The notes beneath the pieces were generated by a model. The model had not been told where the DNA came from. It searched no databases and saw nothing but the letters and a program-made list of their open reading frames with translations. DNA of 64,000 bases from Nocardioides litoris (GTDB lineage: Bacteria > Actinomycetota > Actinomycetes > Propionibacteriales > Nocardioidaceae). Location of the stretch: NCBI RefSeq assembly GCF_006346315.1, contig NZ_VDMR01000001.1, positions 1,054,001 to 1,118,000 of the forward strand. Direction: 5' to 3'. Position numbers and translations under genes: made by a program. Shown here one piece after another: positions 51,082-60,343 of the stretch. Each line of letters begins with the position of its first letter. The stretch's first letter is position 1.

Positions 51082-52254
51082 GTGCGCCCCGTGCGCGTGC
51101 TCGCGAGGTCGGTGGCGGTGCTCCTCACCGCCACCGGCCTCGCGGCCGTCCCGGCCGACGCCGTCGTCGGCCAGGCCCGCGCCGTCGAGGTGTGGCTCGT
51201 CGGCAACGGCTACGGCCACGGCCACGGCCTGTCCCAGTGGGGCGCCCAGCGGCAGGCCGAGCGCGGTCGTACGGCGGGCCAGATCCTCTCCTTCTACTAC
51301 CCCGGGTTGCGGTCAGGGACGGCCGGCGGCAACGTCCGGGTGCTGCTCACCGCCGACACCACCGACGACGTCGTCGTCCGCGACCGGCCGGGCCTGCGGC
51401 TGACCAGCCTCGGCAGCCGGCGCACCGTCTCGCTCGACCGCCCGGCCGCAGCCGTCAGGTGGCGCATCACGCCCGCCGGCCCCCGCGGCAGCGCCGTGTC
51501 GTGGAAGCCGCGCGGCGGTGCCTGGCGCCCGTGGCGCACGGTCCGCGGGCTCGCCCAGTTCTCCGCCGGCCCGTCGCCGGTGGTGCTGGTGACCCCGTCC
51601 GGGCCACGGGCCTACCGCGGCGCCCTGCGCTCGGCCGCCCCGAGCCGGACCTCCACGCGCCGCGACACCGTCAACGTCGTGCCGCTCGAGGCCTACGTGC
51701 GCGGCGTCGTCCCCCGCGAGGTCTACACCTCCTGGCGCCCGGCCACCCTGCGCGCGCAGGCCGTGGCCGCCCGCACCTACGCCGCGTTCGAGCGCACCGC
51801 GCGGGCCGGACAGTGGTGGCACGTCGACGACACGACCTCCTCCCAGGTGTACGGCGGCTCGGGCGACGAGGTCGCCAGCACCGACGCCGCCGTGGCGGCG
51901 ACCCGGGGCCGCGTGCTGCTGCACCGCGGCCGACCGGCCTTCACCCAGTTCTCCGCCAGCAACGGCGGCTGGGCCGCGGCGGGCTCGCAGCCCTACCTGG
52001 CCGCCCGGCGCGACCCGTACGACGACACCTACCGCGGCTGGACCGCGACCGTCACCGCGGCCGCGGCGCAGCGGGCCTACCCGTCCATCGGCACCTTCCG
52101 TGGCGTCGAGGTGCTCACCCGCGACGGCCACGGCCAGTGGGGCGGTCGGGTGCTGCGGGTGCGGGTGCTGGGGTCCGAGGCCTCGCCCGTGGTCAGCGGC
52201 GAGGACTTCCGGTTCGCGTTCGGGCTGCGCTCGGAGTGGTTCAGCCTCCGCTGA
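51082..52254 (+). CDS. SpoIID/LytB domain protein, secreted
   Basis: A 390-residue exported protein. The signal peptide is VRPVRVLARSVAVLLTATGL to ADAVVGQARA. It has GYGHGHGLSQWGAQ near the N terminus, then the SpoIID core VNVVPLEAYVRGVVPREVYTSW and LRAQAVAARTYA. SpoIID enzymes of sporulating Bacillus are peptidoglycan lytic transglycosylases; actinobacterial members are thought to act on cell wall. It starts 13 bp after the LVIVD gene, so cotranscription is likely. Three in-frame GTGs (51082, 51091, 51097) make the start approximate. Confidence 0.85.
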   Translation: MRPVRVLARSVAVLLTATGLAAVPADAVVGQARAVEVWLVGNGYGHGHGLSQWGAQRQAERGRTAGQILSFYYPGLRSGTAGGNVRVLLTADTTDDVVVRDRPGLRLTSLGSRRTVSLDRPAAAVRWRITPAGPRGSAVSWKPRGGAWRPWRTVRGLAQFSAGPSPVVLVTPSGPRAYRGALRSAAPSRTSTRRDTVNVVPLEAYVRGVVPREVYTSWRPATLRAQAVAARTYAAFERTARAGQWWHVDDTTSSQVYGGSGDEVASTDAAVAATRGRVLLHRGRPAFTQFSASNGGWAAAGSQPYLAARRDPYDDTYRGWTATVTAAAAQRAYPSIGTFRGVEVLTRDGHGQWGGRVLRVRVLGSEASPVVSGEDFRFAFGLRSEWFSLR

Positions 52255-52263
52255 GCCCTCCGG

Positions 52264-55200
52264 TCAGCCGACGACGGCGATCAGGTCGCCGCCCTCGACC
52301 GACTGCGTGCCGCTGAGCGTGACCCGCTCGACGCGGCCGCCCTGGGCGGCGGTGATGGAGGCCTCCATCTTCATCGCCTCGATGGTGGCCAGGGTCTGCC
52401 CGGCCTCGACGGTGTCGCCCTCGGCCACGAGCACCGTCACGACGCCCTGGTAGGGCGCGGCCACGTGGCGCGGGTTGCCGGGGTCAGCCTTCTCGGCCGC
52501 CTGCACCTCCGAGGCCACCGCCTTGTCGCGCACCGAGACCGGGCGCATCTGGCCGTTGATCATCGTCATGACGGTGCGGTAGCCCCGCTCGTCGGGATCG
52601 CTGATCGACTGCAGGCCGAGGATCAGCTGCTTGCCGGGCTCGAGCTCGACCGCGTGCTCCTCGCCGCGGCGCAGGCCGTAGAGGTAGTCGATGGTCGGCA
52701 GGACCGAGACGTCGCCGTAGGTCTCGCGGACCTCGTCGAAGGACTGGGTGGGTCCGGGGAACAGCAGCTGGTTCAACGTACGCCGCCGCGTCGGCGACCC
52801 GCCCGCGAGGCCGGCCTCCTGGTCGTCGGTCAGCTCCTCGGCCGGGGGCGTCCAGCTGCGGCCCTCGAGGGCCTTGGTGCGGAAGGGCTCGGGCCAGCCG
52901 CCGGGCGGGTCGCCGAGCTCGCCGTTGAGGAACCCGATCACCGAGTCGGGGATGTCGAACCTCGCCGGGTCGGCGGCGAACTCGGCCGGGTCGGCGCCCA
53001 GGCCGACCAGCGACAGCGCGAGGTCGCCGACGACCTTGGAGGACGGGGTCACCTTGACGACGTTGCCGAGGATGTCGTTGGCCGCGGCGTACATGTCCTC
53101 GACCTGCTCGAACTTCTCGCCGAGGCCGAGGGCGATGGCCTGCTGGCGCAGGTTGGACAGCTGGCCGCCCGGGATCTCGTGGCGGTAGACGCGACCGGTG
53201 GGGGAGGGCAGGCCGGACTCGAACGGCGCGTAGACGCGGCGGGTGGCCTCCCAGTAGGGCTCGAGCGCGTTGACGGCGGACAGCGACAGGCCGGTCTCGC
53301 GGTCGGAGTGGTCGGTGGCCGAGACCAGCGCCGACAGGGCCGGCTGGGAGGTCGTGCCGGCCATCGAGGCGCAGGCGGCGTCGACGGCGTCGACCCCGCT
53401 GTCGATCGCGGCGAGCAGGGTGGCCAGCTGGCCGCCCGGGGTGTCGTGGGTGTGCAGGTGGACCGGCAGGTCGAAGCGCTCGCGCAGCGCGGTCACGAGG
53501 GTGCGGGCGGCGGGGGCGCGCAGCAGGCCCGCCATGTCCTTGATGGCCAGCACGTGGGCGCCGGCGTCGACGATGCGCTCGGCCAGGCGCAGGTAGTAGT
53601 CGAGGGTGTAGAGCGTCTCCTCGGGGCTCGACAGGTCGCCGGTGTAGCAGAGCGCGACCTCGGCGACCGCGGTGCCGGTCGCGCGGACCGCCTCGATCGC
53701 CGGGCGCATCTGCTCGACGTCGTTGAGGGCGTCGAAGATGCGGAACACGTCGAGGCCGCTCTCGGCCGCCTCGGCCACGAAGGCGTCGGTGACCGCGGTC
53801 GGGTAGGGCGTGTAGCCGACGGTGTTGCGCCCGCGCAGCAGCATCTGCAGGCACACGTTGGGCACGGCCTGGCGCAGCGCGGCCAGCCGCTCCCACGGGT
53901 CCTCGCCGAGGAAGCGCAGCGCCACGTCGTACGTCGCGCCGCCCCAGGCCTCGAGCGACCACAGCTCGGGCGTGGTGCGGGCGACGTGGCCGGCCACCGC
54001 GACGAGGTCGCGGGTGCGGACGCGGGTCGCCAGCAGCGACTGGTGGGCGTCGCGGAACGTGGTGTCGGTGACCGCCACGGCCGTCTGCGCGCGCAGCCGA
54101 CGGGCGAACTCCTCGGGTCCGACCTCGAGCAGCAGCTGCCGCGAGCCGTCGGGCGCGGGCACGGCGAGGTCGACCTCGGGCAGCTTGGTCACCGGGTCGA
54201 GGCTGACCGGTGCGGCGCCGTGGGGCTGGTTGACGGTGACGTCGGCGAGGTAGGTCAGCAGCTTGGTGCCGCGGTCGCCGGAGGAGCGGGCGTTGAGCAG
54301 CTGCGGGTGGGTCTCGATGAACGACGTCGTGACCCGGCCGGCCACGAAGTCGGGGTCGTCGAGCAGGGCCTGCAGGAACGGGATGTTGGTGGAGACGCCG
54401 CGGATGCGGAACTCCGCGACCGCGCGGCGGGCCTTGGCCACCGCGACGTCGTACGTGCGGCCGCGGCACGTGAGCTTGGCCAGCATCGAGTCGAAGTGGG
54501 CCGAGACCTCGGCGCCGGTGTAGACGGTGCCGCCGTCGAGGCGGACGCCGCCGCCGCCGGGGGAGCGGTAGGTCGTGATGACGCCGGTGTCGGGGCGGAA
54601 GTTGTTGCTCGGGTCCTCGGTCGTGATGCGGCACTGCAGGGCGGCGCCGCGCAGGGTGACGGTCTCCTGGGACAGGCCGAGGTCGGCCAGCGTCTCGCCG
54701 GAGGCGATGCGCAGCTGCGACTGCACGAGGTCGACGTCGGTGACCTCCTCGGTCACGGTGTGCTCGACCTGGATGCGGGGGTTCATCTCGATGAAGACGT
54801 AGTTGCCCTCGGGGTCGAGCAGGAACTCGACCGTGCCGGCGTTGCGGTAGCCGATCTCGCGGGCGAAGCGCACCGCGTCGGCGCAGATGCGGTCGCGCAG
54901 CTCGGGGTCGAGGTGGGGCGCGGGGGCGATCTCGACGACCTTCTGGTGGCGACGCTGCACCGAGCAGTCGCGCTCGAAGAGGTGCATCACGTTGCCCTCG
55001 CCGTCGGCGAGGATCTGCACCTCGATGTGGCGCGGCTCGACCACGGCCTGCTCGACGAAGACCGTCGGGTCGCCGAAGGCGCCGTCGGCCTCGCGCATGC
55101 AGGTCTCGATGGCCTCGCGCAGCTGGGCGGGGTCGTCGACGCGGCGCATGCCGCGCCCGCCGCCGCCGGCGACGGCCTTGACGAACAGCGGGTAGGGGAT

Positions 55201-55650
55201 GGCCTCGCTCGCCGTGACCAGCGCGTCGACGTCGGTGCCGGGCTCGACGCTCTGCAGCGTGGGCACGCCGGCCGCCTTGGCCGCGGCGATGGCGCGCGCC
55301 TTGTTGCCGGTGAGCGTGAGCACCTCGGCGGTCGGCCCGACGAAGGTGATGCCGGCGTTGGCGCAGGCCTCGGCCAGCGCGGGGTTCTCCGAGAGGAAGC
55401 CGTAGCCGGGGTAGACCGCGTCGGCCCCGGCCCGCACCGCGACGGCGACGATGGCCTCGGGGTCGAGGTAGGCCCGGACGGGGTGGCCGCGCTCGCCGAT
55501 CTCGTAGGCCTCGTCGGCCTTGAGCCGGTGCTCGGACCAGCGGTCCTCGTGGGGGAACACGGCGACCGTGCGGGCGCCGACCTCGTAGGCGGCGCGGAAC
55601 GCCCGGATGGCGATCTCGCCGCGGTTGGCCACCAGCACCTTGGAGAACAT
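52264..55650 (-). CDS. pyc: Pyruvate carboxylase
   Basis: A 1128-residue single-chain biotin enzyme making oxaloacetate from pyruvate and bicarbonate. In order: biotin carboxylase (VANRGEIAIRAFRAAYEVGA, GGGGRGMRRV, FIEMNPRIQVEHTVTEEVT), carboxyltransferase (DTTFRDAHQSLLATRVRTRDL, KDMAGLLRAPAARTLV), and the C-terminal biotinyl domain with IEAMKMEASI. Length fits the alpha4 type. The ATG at 55650 follows TAGGTT by 7 nt. It sits 9 bp from the convergent SpoIID-like gene. Confidence 0.97.
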   Translation of the reverse strand: MFSKVLVANRGEIAIRAFRAAYEVGARTVAVFPHEDRWSEHRLKADEAYEIGERGHPVRAYLDPEAIVAVAVRAGADAVYPGYGFLSENPALAEACANAGITFVGPTAEVLTLTGNKARAIAAAKAAGVPTLQSVEPGTDVDALVTASEAIPYPLFVKAVAGGGGRGMRRVDDPAQLREAIETCMREADGAFGDPTVFVEQAVVEPRHIEVQILADGEGNVMHLFERDCSVQRRHQKVVEIAPAPHLDPELRDRICADAVRFAREIGYRNAGTVEFLLDPEGNYVFIEMNPRIQVEHTVTEEVTDVDLVQSQLRIASGETLADLGLSQETVTLRGAALQCRITTEDPSNNFRPDTGVITTYRSPGGGGVRLDGGTVYTGAEVSAHFDSMLAKLTCRGRTYDVAVAKARRAVAEFRIRGVSTNIPFLQALLDDPDFVAGRVTTSFIETHPQLLNARSSGDRGTKLLTYLADVTVNQPHGAAPVSLDPVTKLPEVDLAVPAPDGSRQLLLEVGPEEFARRLRAQTAVAVTDTTFRDAHQSLLATRVRTRDLVAVAGHVARTTPELWSLEAWGGATYDVALRFLGEDPWERLAALRQAVPNVCLQMLLRGRNTVGYTPYPTAVTDAFVAEAAESGLDVFRIFDALNDVEQMRPAIEAVRATGTAVAEVALCYTGDLSSPEETLYTLDYYLRLAERIVDAGAHVLAIKDMAGLLRAPAARTLVTALRERFDLPVHLHTHDTPGGQLATLLAAIDSGVDAVDAACASMAGTTSQPALSALVSATDHSDRETGLSLSAVNALEPYWEATRRVYAPFESGLPSPTGRVYRHEIPGGQLSNLRQQAIALGLGEKFEQVEDMYAAANDILGNVVKVTPSSKVVGDLALSLVGLGADPAEFAADPARFDIPDSVIGFLNGELGDPPGGWPEPFRTKALEGRSWTPPAEELTDDQEAGLAGGSPTRRRTLNQLLFPGPTQSFDEVRETYGDVSVLPTIDYLYGLRRGEEHAVELEPGKQLILGLQSISDPDERGYRTVMTMINGQMRPVSVRDKAVASEVQAAEKADPGNPRHVAAPYQGVVTVLVAEGDTVEAGQTLATIEAMKMEASITAAQGGRVERVTLSGTQSVEGGDLIAVVG

Positions 55651-55695
55651 GGCCGTCAACCTAGTGGTGCGGCGTGTCGGTCCCGTGACGCGATC

Positions 55696-57174
55696 TCAGC
55701 GCACGAACTGCGCGACCAGCCCCGGCCGCGCGGCGTCGGCCACCGCGACCGCGTCGGGCTCGGGCACGTCGAGGACGGTCACCGCTCCGCGCCCGCCGGC
55801 GGTCGTCGCCCCCAGGGTCGTCAGGCCGACCCGGCGCTGGAACCAGGTGTCGCGGAAGGTCCACCCGATCACGTGGCCGGTGCCGAGGGCCTCGCGGCGG
55901 CGGGCCAGGCTGCCGGACCGGGCGACCAGGTGCCCCTCGAGCAGGGCGTGCCCGAGTCCGCGCACCCGGTCGGCGGCCACGACGAGGGCGGCAGGCAGCA
56001 GGGCGACCGGGCCGAGGAGCAGCCACCACGGGGCGCCGGCACCCACGGCCGCGACCGCGGCGACGAGGACCACCAGCACCGGGACCACGGCCCGGGTCCA
56101 GCGGCGACGCGCCGCGGCCGGACCGTGGTCGCGCAGCGGACCGTCGACCGGGCCCGCGTGCCCGAGGAGGGTGCGGGCCACCCTCGGTGCCACGGCGGCG
56201 TCCGACGGGGGCACGAGCATCGAGCTGCCGGTCTCGCTGCGGTCGACCCCGGTGACGATCGCCTGGAGGTGCCGGCCCCCGGCCACGCGCAGGGCGAGCG
56301 GCTCGCCCAGGGCGACCCCGGCGAGCCGTTCGTCGTCGATCGTCGTGTCGCGGGTGGTCAGCAGGCCGCGGCGTACGCGCCAGCCGGCGGGGGTCTGCTC
56401 GAGGCGGTAGCCGCCGTTGGTGACCAGGTAGCCGAGGACGGTGAGGAGCAGGAGCCCGACCAGGACGGCGACGAGCAGGCCGACGGCGCCCACGACGCCC
56501 GGGCCGCGCAGGTCGGCGCGGTCGAGGGACCGCGGGAGACCGACGGCGTCGAGGAGCTGGGTCGCGCCCCCGACGGCCGCGGCGACCACGACGAGGCCGG
56601 TGCCGGTGAGGGGCGCGAAGCGCAGCCAGCGGGGGTCGAACGTGGCCACCGGCGGCGCCGGCCCGTCCTTGGTCGCGGACGCGGTCTGGTCGACCGCCGG
56701 AGCCACGCGGAGCAGGTCGTCGCGCAGCGCCTCGGCCCGGTCGGCCGGCAGTCCGTCGAGCTCGAGGGCGTCGCCGTCGTCGTTCGCGGCGACCCCGGTG
56801 CCGATGCGCAGCCGCACCAGGCCCAGCACCCGCTGCACGAGCGAGGCGGTCAGGTCGACCGTGCGGACCCGGTCGACGGCGACCGAGGTCACCCGGCGTT
56901 GCAGCAGGCCGCGGCTCAGCTCGACGCGGCCGTCGGCGATCCGGAAGCGGGTGGTGAGGTAGCGCAGCAGCCCCAGCGCGACGGGCACCACCACGCCCAG
57001 CACCTGCCAGGTGACGCCGCCGGACGCCGTACCGGCGAGGACGATGGCCACCAGGGCCGGCAGGAAGCGCACGACCTCGCGCACCGGGTGGACCAGCAGC
57101 ATCCGGGGGTCGAGGCGCTGCCACTCCTCGTCCCCGGCGACGGGCGGCGCCGCCGGGCCGAGCGGCTCGCTCAC
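55696..57174 (-). CDS. PH domain (YdbT-like) membrane protein
   Basis: A 492-residue membrane protein with repeated bacterial PH (DUF304) domains between hydrophobic pairs. Segments like TTRFRIADGRVELSRGLLQRRVTSV, NGGYRLEQTPAGWRVRRGLL and ARSGSLARRREALGTGHVIGW are PH modules. Helices occur around 45-85, 230-300 and 385-425. Bacillus YdbT/YdbS relatives are linked to resistance to bacteriocins, but the function here is unknown. GTG 57174 overlaps the small PH gene stop (GTGA). Confidence 0.85.
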   Translation of the reverse strand: MSEPLGPAAPPVAGDEEWQRLDPRMLLVHPVREVVRFLPALVAIVLAGTASGGVTWQVLGVVVPVALGLLRYLTTRFRIADGRVELSRGLLQRRVTSVAVDRVRTVDLTASLVQRVLGLVRLRIGTGVAANDDGDALELDGLPADRAEALRDDLLRVAPAVDQTASATKDGPAPPVATFDPRWLRFAPLTGTGLVVVAAAVGGATQLLDAVGLPRSLDRADLRGPGVVGAVGLLVAVLVGLLLLTVLGYLVTNGGYRLEQTPAGWRVRRGLLTTRDTTIDDERLAGVALGEPLALRVAGGRHLQAIVTGVDRSETGSSMLVPPSDAAVAPRVARTLLGHAGPVDGPLRDHGPAAARRRWTRAVVPVLVVLVAAVAAVGAGAPWWLLLGPVALLPAALVVAADRVRGLGHALLEGHLVARSGSLARRREALGTGHVIGWTFRDTWFQRRVGLTTLGATTAGGRGAVTVLDVPEPDAVAVADAARPGLVAQFVR

Positions 57175-57659
57175 GTGGCGTCGCCCTCGACGGCGTCGGC
57201 CTGCCGCACCAGGTCGTCGACCAGGCGCCGCGCCACCTCGCGGTCGAGGCCGGGGACGGCCAGCGCGCCCGCGGCGGAGGCGGTCGTGATCGTCACCGAC
57301 GCCAGGCCGAACAGCCGCTCGACCGGGCCCTCGGCGTGGTCGACGGTCTGGATGCGGCTCATCGGCGCGATCCGGCGCTCGCGCGCCCACCAGCCGGTCT
57401 GGGTGTAGACCGCGGTGTCGGTGACCTCCCAGCGGTGGGTGCGGTAGCGCCACTGCGGCACCACGGCGATCCAGACGACCTCGGCCACGAGCAGGAGCGC
57501 GAGGGTCCAGGCGGGCACGGCGTCCCAGGCCAGCACCGCGCCCAGCAGCACGACGAGCGCGACCACGCCCTCGACGGCGGCCGTGGTCACCCACATGGCT
57601 CGTGCCCGCGGGCTGACGCGGTGGGCGGGGTCGCGCAGGGCCTGCCCCGTCGTCGCCAT
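57171..57659 (-). CDS. PH domain (YdbS-like) membrane protein
   Basis: A 162-residue protein with two N-terminal helices (MWVTTAAVEGVVALVVLLGA and TLALLLVAEVVWIAVV) and one PH domain: WRYRTHRWEVTDTAVYTQTG, RIAPMSRIQTVDHAEGPVER. It forms the usual two-gene operon with the larger YdbT-like gene. The ATG at 57659 follows TAGGCT by 6 nt. Role unknown. Confidence 0.87.
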   Translation of the reverse strand: MATTGQALRDPAHRVSPRARAMWVTTAAVEGVVALVVLLGAVLAWDAVPAWTLALLLVAEVVWIAVVPQWRYRTHRWEVTDTAVYTQTGWWARERRIAPMSRIQTVDHAEGPVERLFGLASVTITTASAAGALAVPGLDREVARRLVDDLVRQADAVEGDAT

Positions 57660-57768
57660 GCCGCGAGCCTACGAGGGTGGCTGGACCCCACGGGCGCCAC
57701 CTGCACGGGTGGGCCGCGCCCGGTCGCCGGGGGTGGACGCTGGCAACCCCCTACCGAGGAGGCACCCC

Positions 57769-57855
57769 ATGCGGGCCATCATCATCATCATCGCGGTCGT
57801 CGTGATCGCGTTCCTGGTCTACAAGTTCCTCCTCGCGGGCCGCCGCAGGGTCTGA
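57769..57855 (+). CDS. 28-residue single-helix membrane microprotein
   Basis: A 29-codon frame with an excellent ribosome site (GAGGAGG, 6 nt before the ATG). It opens MRA followed by five isoleucines, continues as a hydrophobic helix of about 20 residues, and ends LAGRRRV, a basic cytoplasmic anchor. The strong Shine-Dalgarno, unusual in a window rich in leaderless genes, argues for translation. No family known. It lies alone between the PH-domain pair and the DUF1905 gene. Confidence 0.62.
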   Translation: MRAIIIIIAVVVIAFLVYKFLLAGRRRV

Positions 57856-57892
57856 GCCGGGTCGGCTGTCCCCGCCGCCTACGCTGCGGCGG

Positions 57893-58183
57893 GTGCAGCT
57901 GGAGTTCATGGGCGAGGTCTTCTCCTGGCGCGGGCCGGCGCCCCACCACTTCGTGCGGGTCCCGGACGTCGAGGCGGCCGAGCTCGCCGACGTCGCACCG
58001 CTGGTGTCCTACGGCTGGGGCATGGTGCCGGTCTCCGGGCGCATCGGCGCCACCGCGTTCACCACGGCCCTGTGGCCCAAGGACGGGTCCTACCTGGTGC
58101 CGGTCAAGGACGCCGTGCGCCGGGCCGAGGCGATCGAGCTCGGTGACACCGTCACGCTGGTGCTGACGGTGGACCTGCCCTGA
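57893..58183 (+). CDS. DUF1905 domain protein
   Basis: A 96-residue beta-barrel-like protein of the DUF1905 family (FMGEVFSWRGPAPHHFVRVP, YGWGMVPVSGRIGATAFTTA, AEAIELGDTVTLVLTV). Function unknown; DUF1905 proteins often sit beside YdeI/OmdA-type proteins, none of which is seen here. GTG 57893 follows TACGCT by 7 nt. It is convergent with the VOC gene, with an 18-bp gap. Confidence 0.85.
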   Translation: MQLEFMGEVFSWRGPAPHHFVRVPDVEAAELADVAPLVSYGWGMVPVSGRIGATAFTTALWPKDGSYLVPVKDAVRRAEAIELGDTVTLVLTVDLP

Positions 58184-58201
58184 GCCCGGGCCGGGGGCTG
58201 G

Positions 58202-58610
58202 TCATCCCAGCTGCACGAGCAGGCAGAACGGGTGTCCGGCGGGGTCGGCGAGCACGTAGAGGGGCTCGTCGCCGTCTCCGGACCGGTCGTGCAGGAGCCC
58301 GGGCCCCCAGGGCCTCGGCGCGGGCGCGGTGGCGCTCGAGCTCGGCCACCGAGTCGACCCGCAGGTCGAGGTGGGCCTGCATCGGCACCTCCTCCGAGGG
58401 CCAGGTCGGCGGGCGCGTGTCGTCCTTGCGCTGCACCGCGAGCACCCGCGCGCCGTGGTCGTCGACGAGCACCAGCCAGTCGGCGTCGGGGCTCGGGTCC
58501 TCGTCGCCCGGCCGGTAGTGCACGCCGAGGAGCTGGCGGTAGAACTTCGCCAGCCCGCGGCAGTCGCGGGCGTCGAGCGCGGTGTGCAGGACGACCGGGT
58601 GGCCGCTCAC
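58202..58610 (-). pseudogene. VOC/glyoxalase-family gene with a 1-base frameshift
   Basis: From GTG 58610 the frame reads VVLHTALDARDCRGLAKFYR through WPSEEVPMQAHLDLRVDSV to RAEALGA, then fails. The next frame continues LLHDRSGDGDEPLYVLADPAG and ends HPFCLLVQLG and TGA at 58202. One G too many in a G run near 58300-58310 explains it. Repaired, it is a normal single-domain VOC protein of 135 residues. The GTG overlaps the stop of the FAD-dehydrogenase gene (GTGA). Confidence 0.72.
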
Positions 58611-60343
58611 GACTGCGCCGCGCCGGGGGCCAGGGCGGCGACCGCCCGGCCGGCGGCCCGGCCGGAGAAGATGCAGCCGCCGAGGAACGTGCCCTCCAGC
58701 GCGTTGTGGCCGTGCAGGCCGCCGCCGCCGAACCCGGCGACCTCGCCGGCGGCGTACAGGCCGGGGACGGGCTCGCCGTCGGGACCCAGGGCGCGGGAGG
58801 AGAGGTCGGTCTGGATGCCGCCGAGGGTCTTGCGGGTCAGGATGTTGAGGCGGACGGCGATGAGCGGGCCGTGGTCGGGGTCGAGCATCGCGTGCGGCTT
58901 GGCGACGCGGACGACCTTGTCGGTGCGGGAGCGACGGGCGTTGGCGACCAGCATCAGCTGGGCGTCCTTGGAGAAGGAGTTGGTCAGCTCGCGGTCGCGG
59001 GCCCGGATCATCTGCTCGACCTCGGTGGCGTCGAGCACCGGCGCCGGGGCGTCGCGGCCGGGGCGGGCCAGCTTGTTCATGCCGGCCACGAGGTCGGCCA
59101 CGGTGTCGGCGACGACGAAGTCCTCGCCGTGCTCCTTGAACTTCTCCACCGGGGTCGGCGCGCCCTTGGAGAGCCGCTCGCGCAGCAGGACCCGGATGTC
59201 CTTCTCGGTGACGTCGGGGTTCTGCTCGGAGCCCGAGAGCGCGAACTCCTTCTCGATGACCGACTGGGTCAGCACGAACCAGGAGTAGTCGTGGCCGGTG
59301 GCCAGGATCGCCTCCATCGTGCGCAGGTTGTCGCAGCCGGGGAAGTTGGGGGCCGGGAACCGGTGGCCGTGCGCGTCGAGCCACAGCGACGACGGGCCGG
59401 GGATGATGCGGATGGCGTGCTCGGGCCAGATCGGGTCCCAGTTGTGGATGCCCTCGGTGTAGTGCCACATCCGGTCGCGGTTGACGACACGGGCGCCGGC
59501 CGCCTCGCTGATGCCGAGCATCCGGCCGTCGACGTGGGCCGGGACGCCGGAGATGAGGTGCTCCGGCGCCGGGCCCATCCGCTCGGTCGGCCAGGTGGCC
59601 CGCACCAGGTCGTGGTTGCCGCCGATGCCGCCGGAGGTGACGACCACCGCGGGGGCCCGCTGCTCGAAGTCGCCGACGACCTCGCGCGAGGAGGCGACAC
59701 CGCGCTCGGCGTCGGTGGGTTCCAGCTCCGACCCGCGTACGCCGACCACGCGGCCGTCCTCGACGACCAGCTCGTCGACGCGGTGGCGGAAGGCGAAGGT
59801 CACCAGGCCGTCGCGCTCGCCGCGGAGCACGGGCTCGGCGAACACCCGGACGACCTCGGGGCCGGTGCCCCAGGTGAGGTGGAAGCGCGGCACCGAGTTG
59901 CCGTGGCCCTGGGCGTCGCCCGCCCCGCGCTCGGCCCAGCCGACCATCGGCACCGAGCGCAGGCCGAGGTCGTGGAGGTAGGAGCGCTTCTCGGTGGCGG
60001 CGAACTCGACGTAGGCCTCGGCCCACTGCCGAGCCCAGTCGTCACCGCCCTCGTCGACGGAGTCGCCGAACCGGGCCGAGCCCAGCCAGTCCTGCCAGGC
60101 CAGGTCCTTGTCGTCGGTGATGCCCATGCGCCGCTGCTCGGGGGAGTCGACCAGGAACAGCCCGCCGAGCGACCAGAACGCCTGGCCGCCGAGGTTGGCG
60201 CGGTTCTCCTGGTCGAGCACGAGCACGCGGCGCCCGGCGAGGACGAGCTCGTGGGTCGCGACGAGGCCGGCGAGGCCGGCGCCGACGACGATCGCGTCGT
60301 GGGCCGGCGTGGTGGCGGGGCTGGGGTGGTCCGCGGCGGTCAT
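58607..60343 (-). CDS. FAD-binding dehydrogenase (fumarate reductase/KstD-like)
   Basis: A 578-residue flavoprotein of the FAD_binding_2 class: GAGLAGLVATHELVLAGRRV, LDQENRANLGGQAFWSLGGL, and a C-terminal GLYAAGEVAGFGGGGLHGHNALEGTFLGGC. It resembles the actinobacterial FAD-dehydrogenases related to 3-ketosteroid dehydrogenases and Rv0785 of M. tuberculosis; the substrate is unknown. The ATG overlaps the TetR stop (ATGA), and its stop overlaps the VOC gene, so TetR, dehydrogenase and VOC form one unit. Confidence 0.9.
   Translation of the reverse strand: MTAADHPSPATTPAHDAIVVGAGLAGLVATHELVLAGRRVLVLDQENRANLGGQAFWSLGGLFLVDSPEQRRMGITDDKDLAWQDWLGSARFGDSVDEGGDDWARQWAEAYVEFAATEKRSYLHDLGLRSVPMVGWAERGAGDAQGHGNSVPRFHLTWGTGPEVVRVFAEPVLRGERDGLVTFAFRHRVDELVVEDGRVVGVRGSELEPTDAERGVASSREVVGDFEQRAPAVVVTSGGIGGNHDLVRATWPTERMGPAPEHLISGVPAHVDGRMLGISEAAGARVVNRDRMWHYTEGIHNWDPIWPEHAIRIIPGPSSLWLDAHGHRFPAPNFPGCDNLRTMEAILATGHDYSWFVLTQSVIEKEFALSGSEQNPDVTEKDIRVLLRERLSKGAPTPVEKFKEHGEDFVVADTVADLVAGMNKLARPGRDAPAPVLDATEVEQMIRARDRELTNSFSKDAQLMLVANARRSRTDKVVRVAKPHAMLDPDHGPLIAVRLNILTRKTLGGIQTDLSSRALGPDGEPVPGLYAAGEVAGFGGGGLHGHNALEGTFLGGCIFSGRAAGRAVAALAPGAAQS

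Noticed and set aside
52465..57408. 1647-codon open frame antisense to pyruvate carboxylase and the PH genes
   Set aside because: Low-complexity translation, no motif, and the - strand genes are strongly supported.
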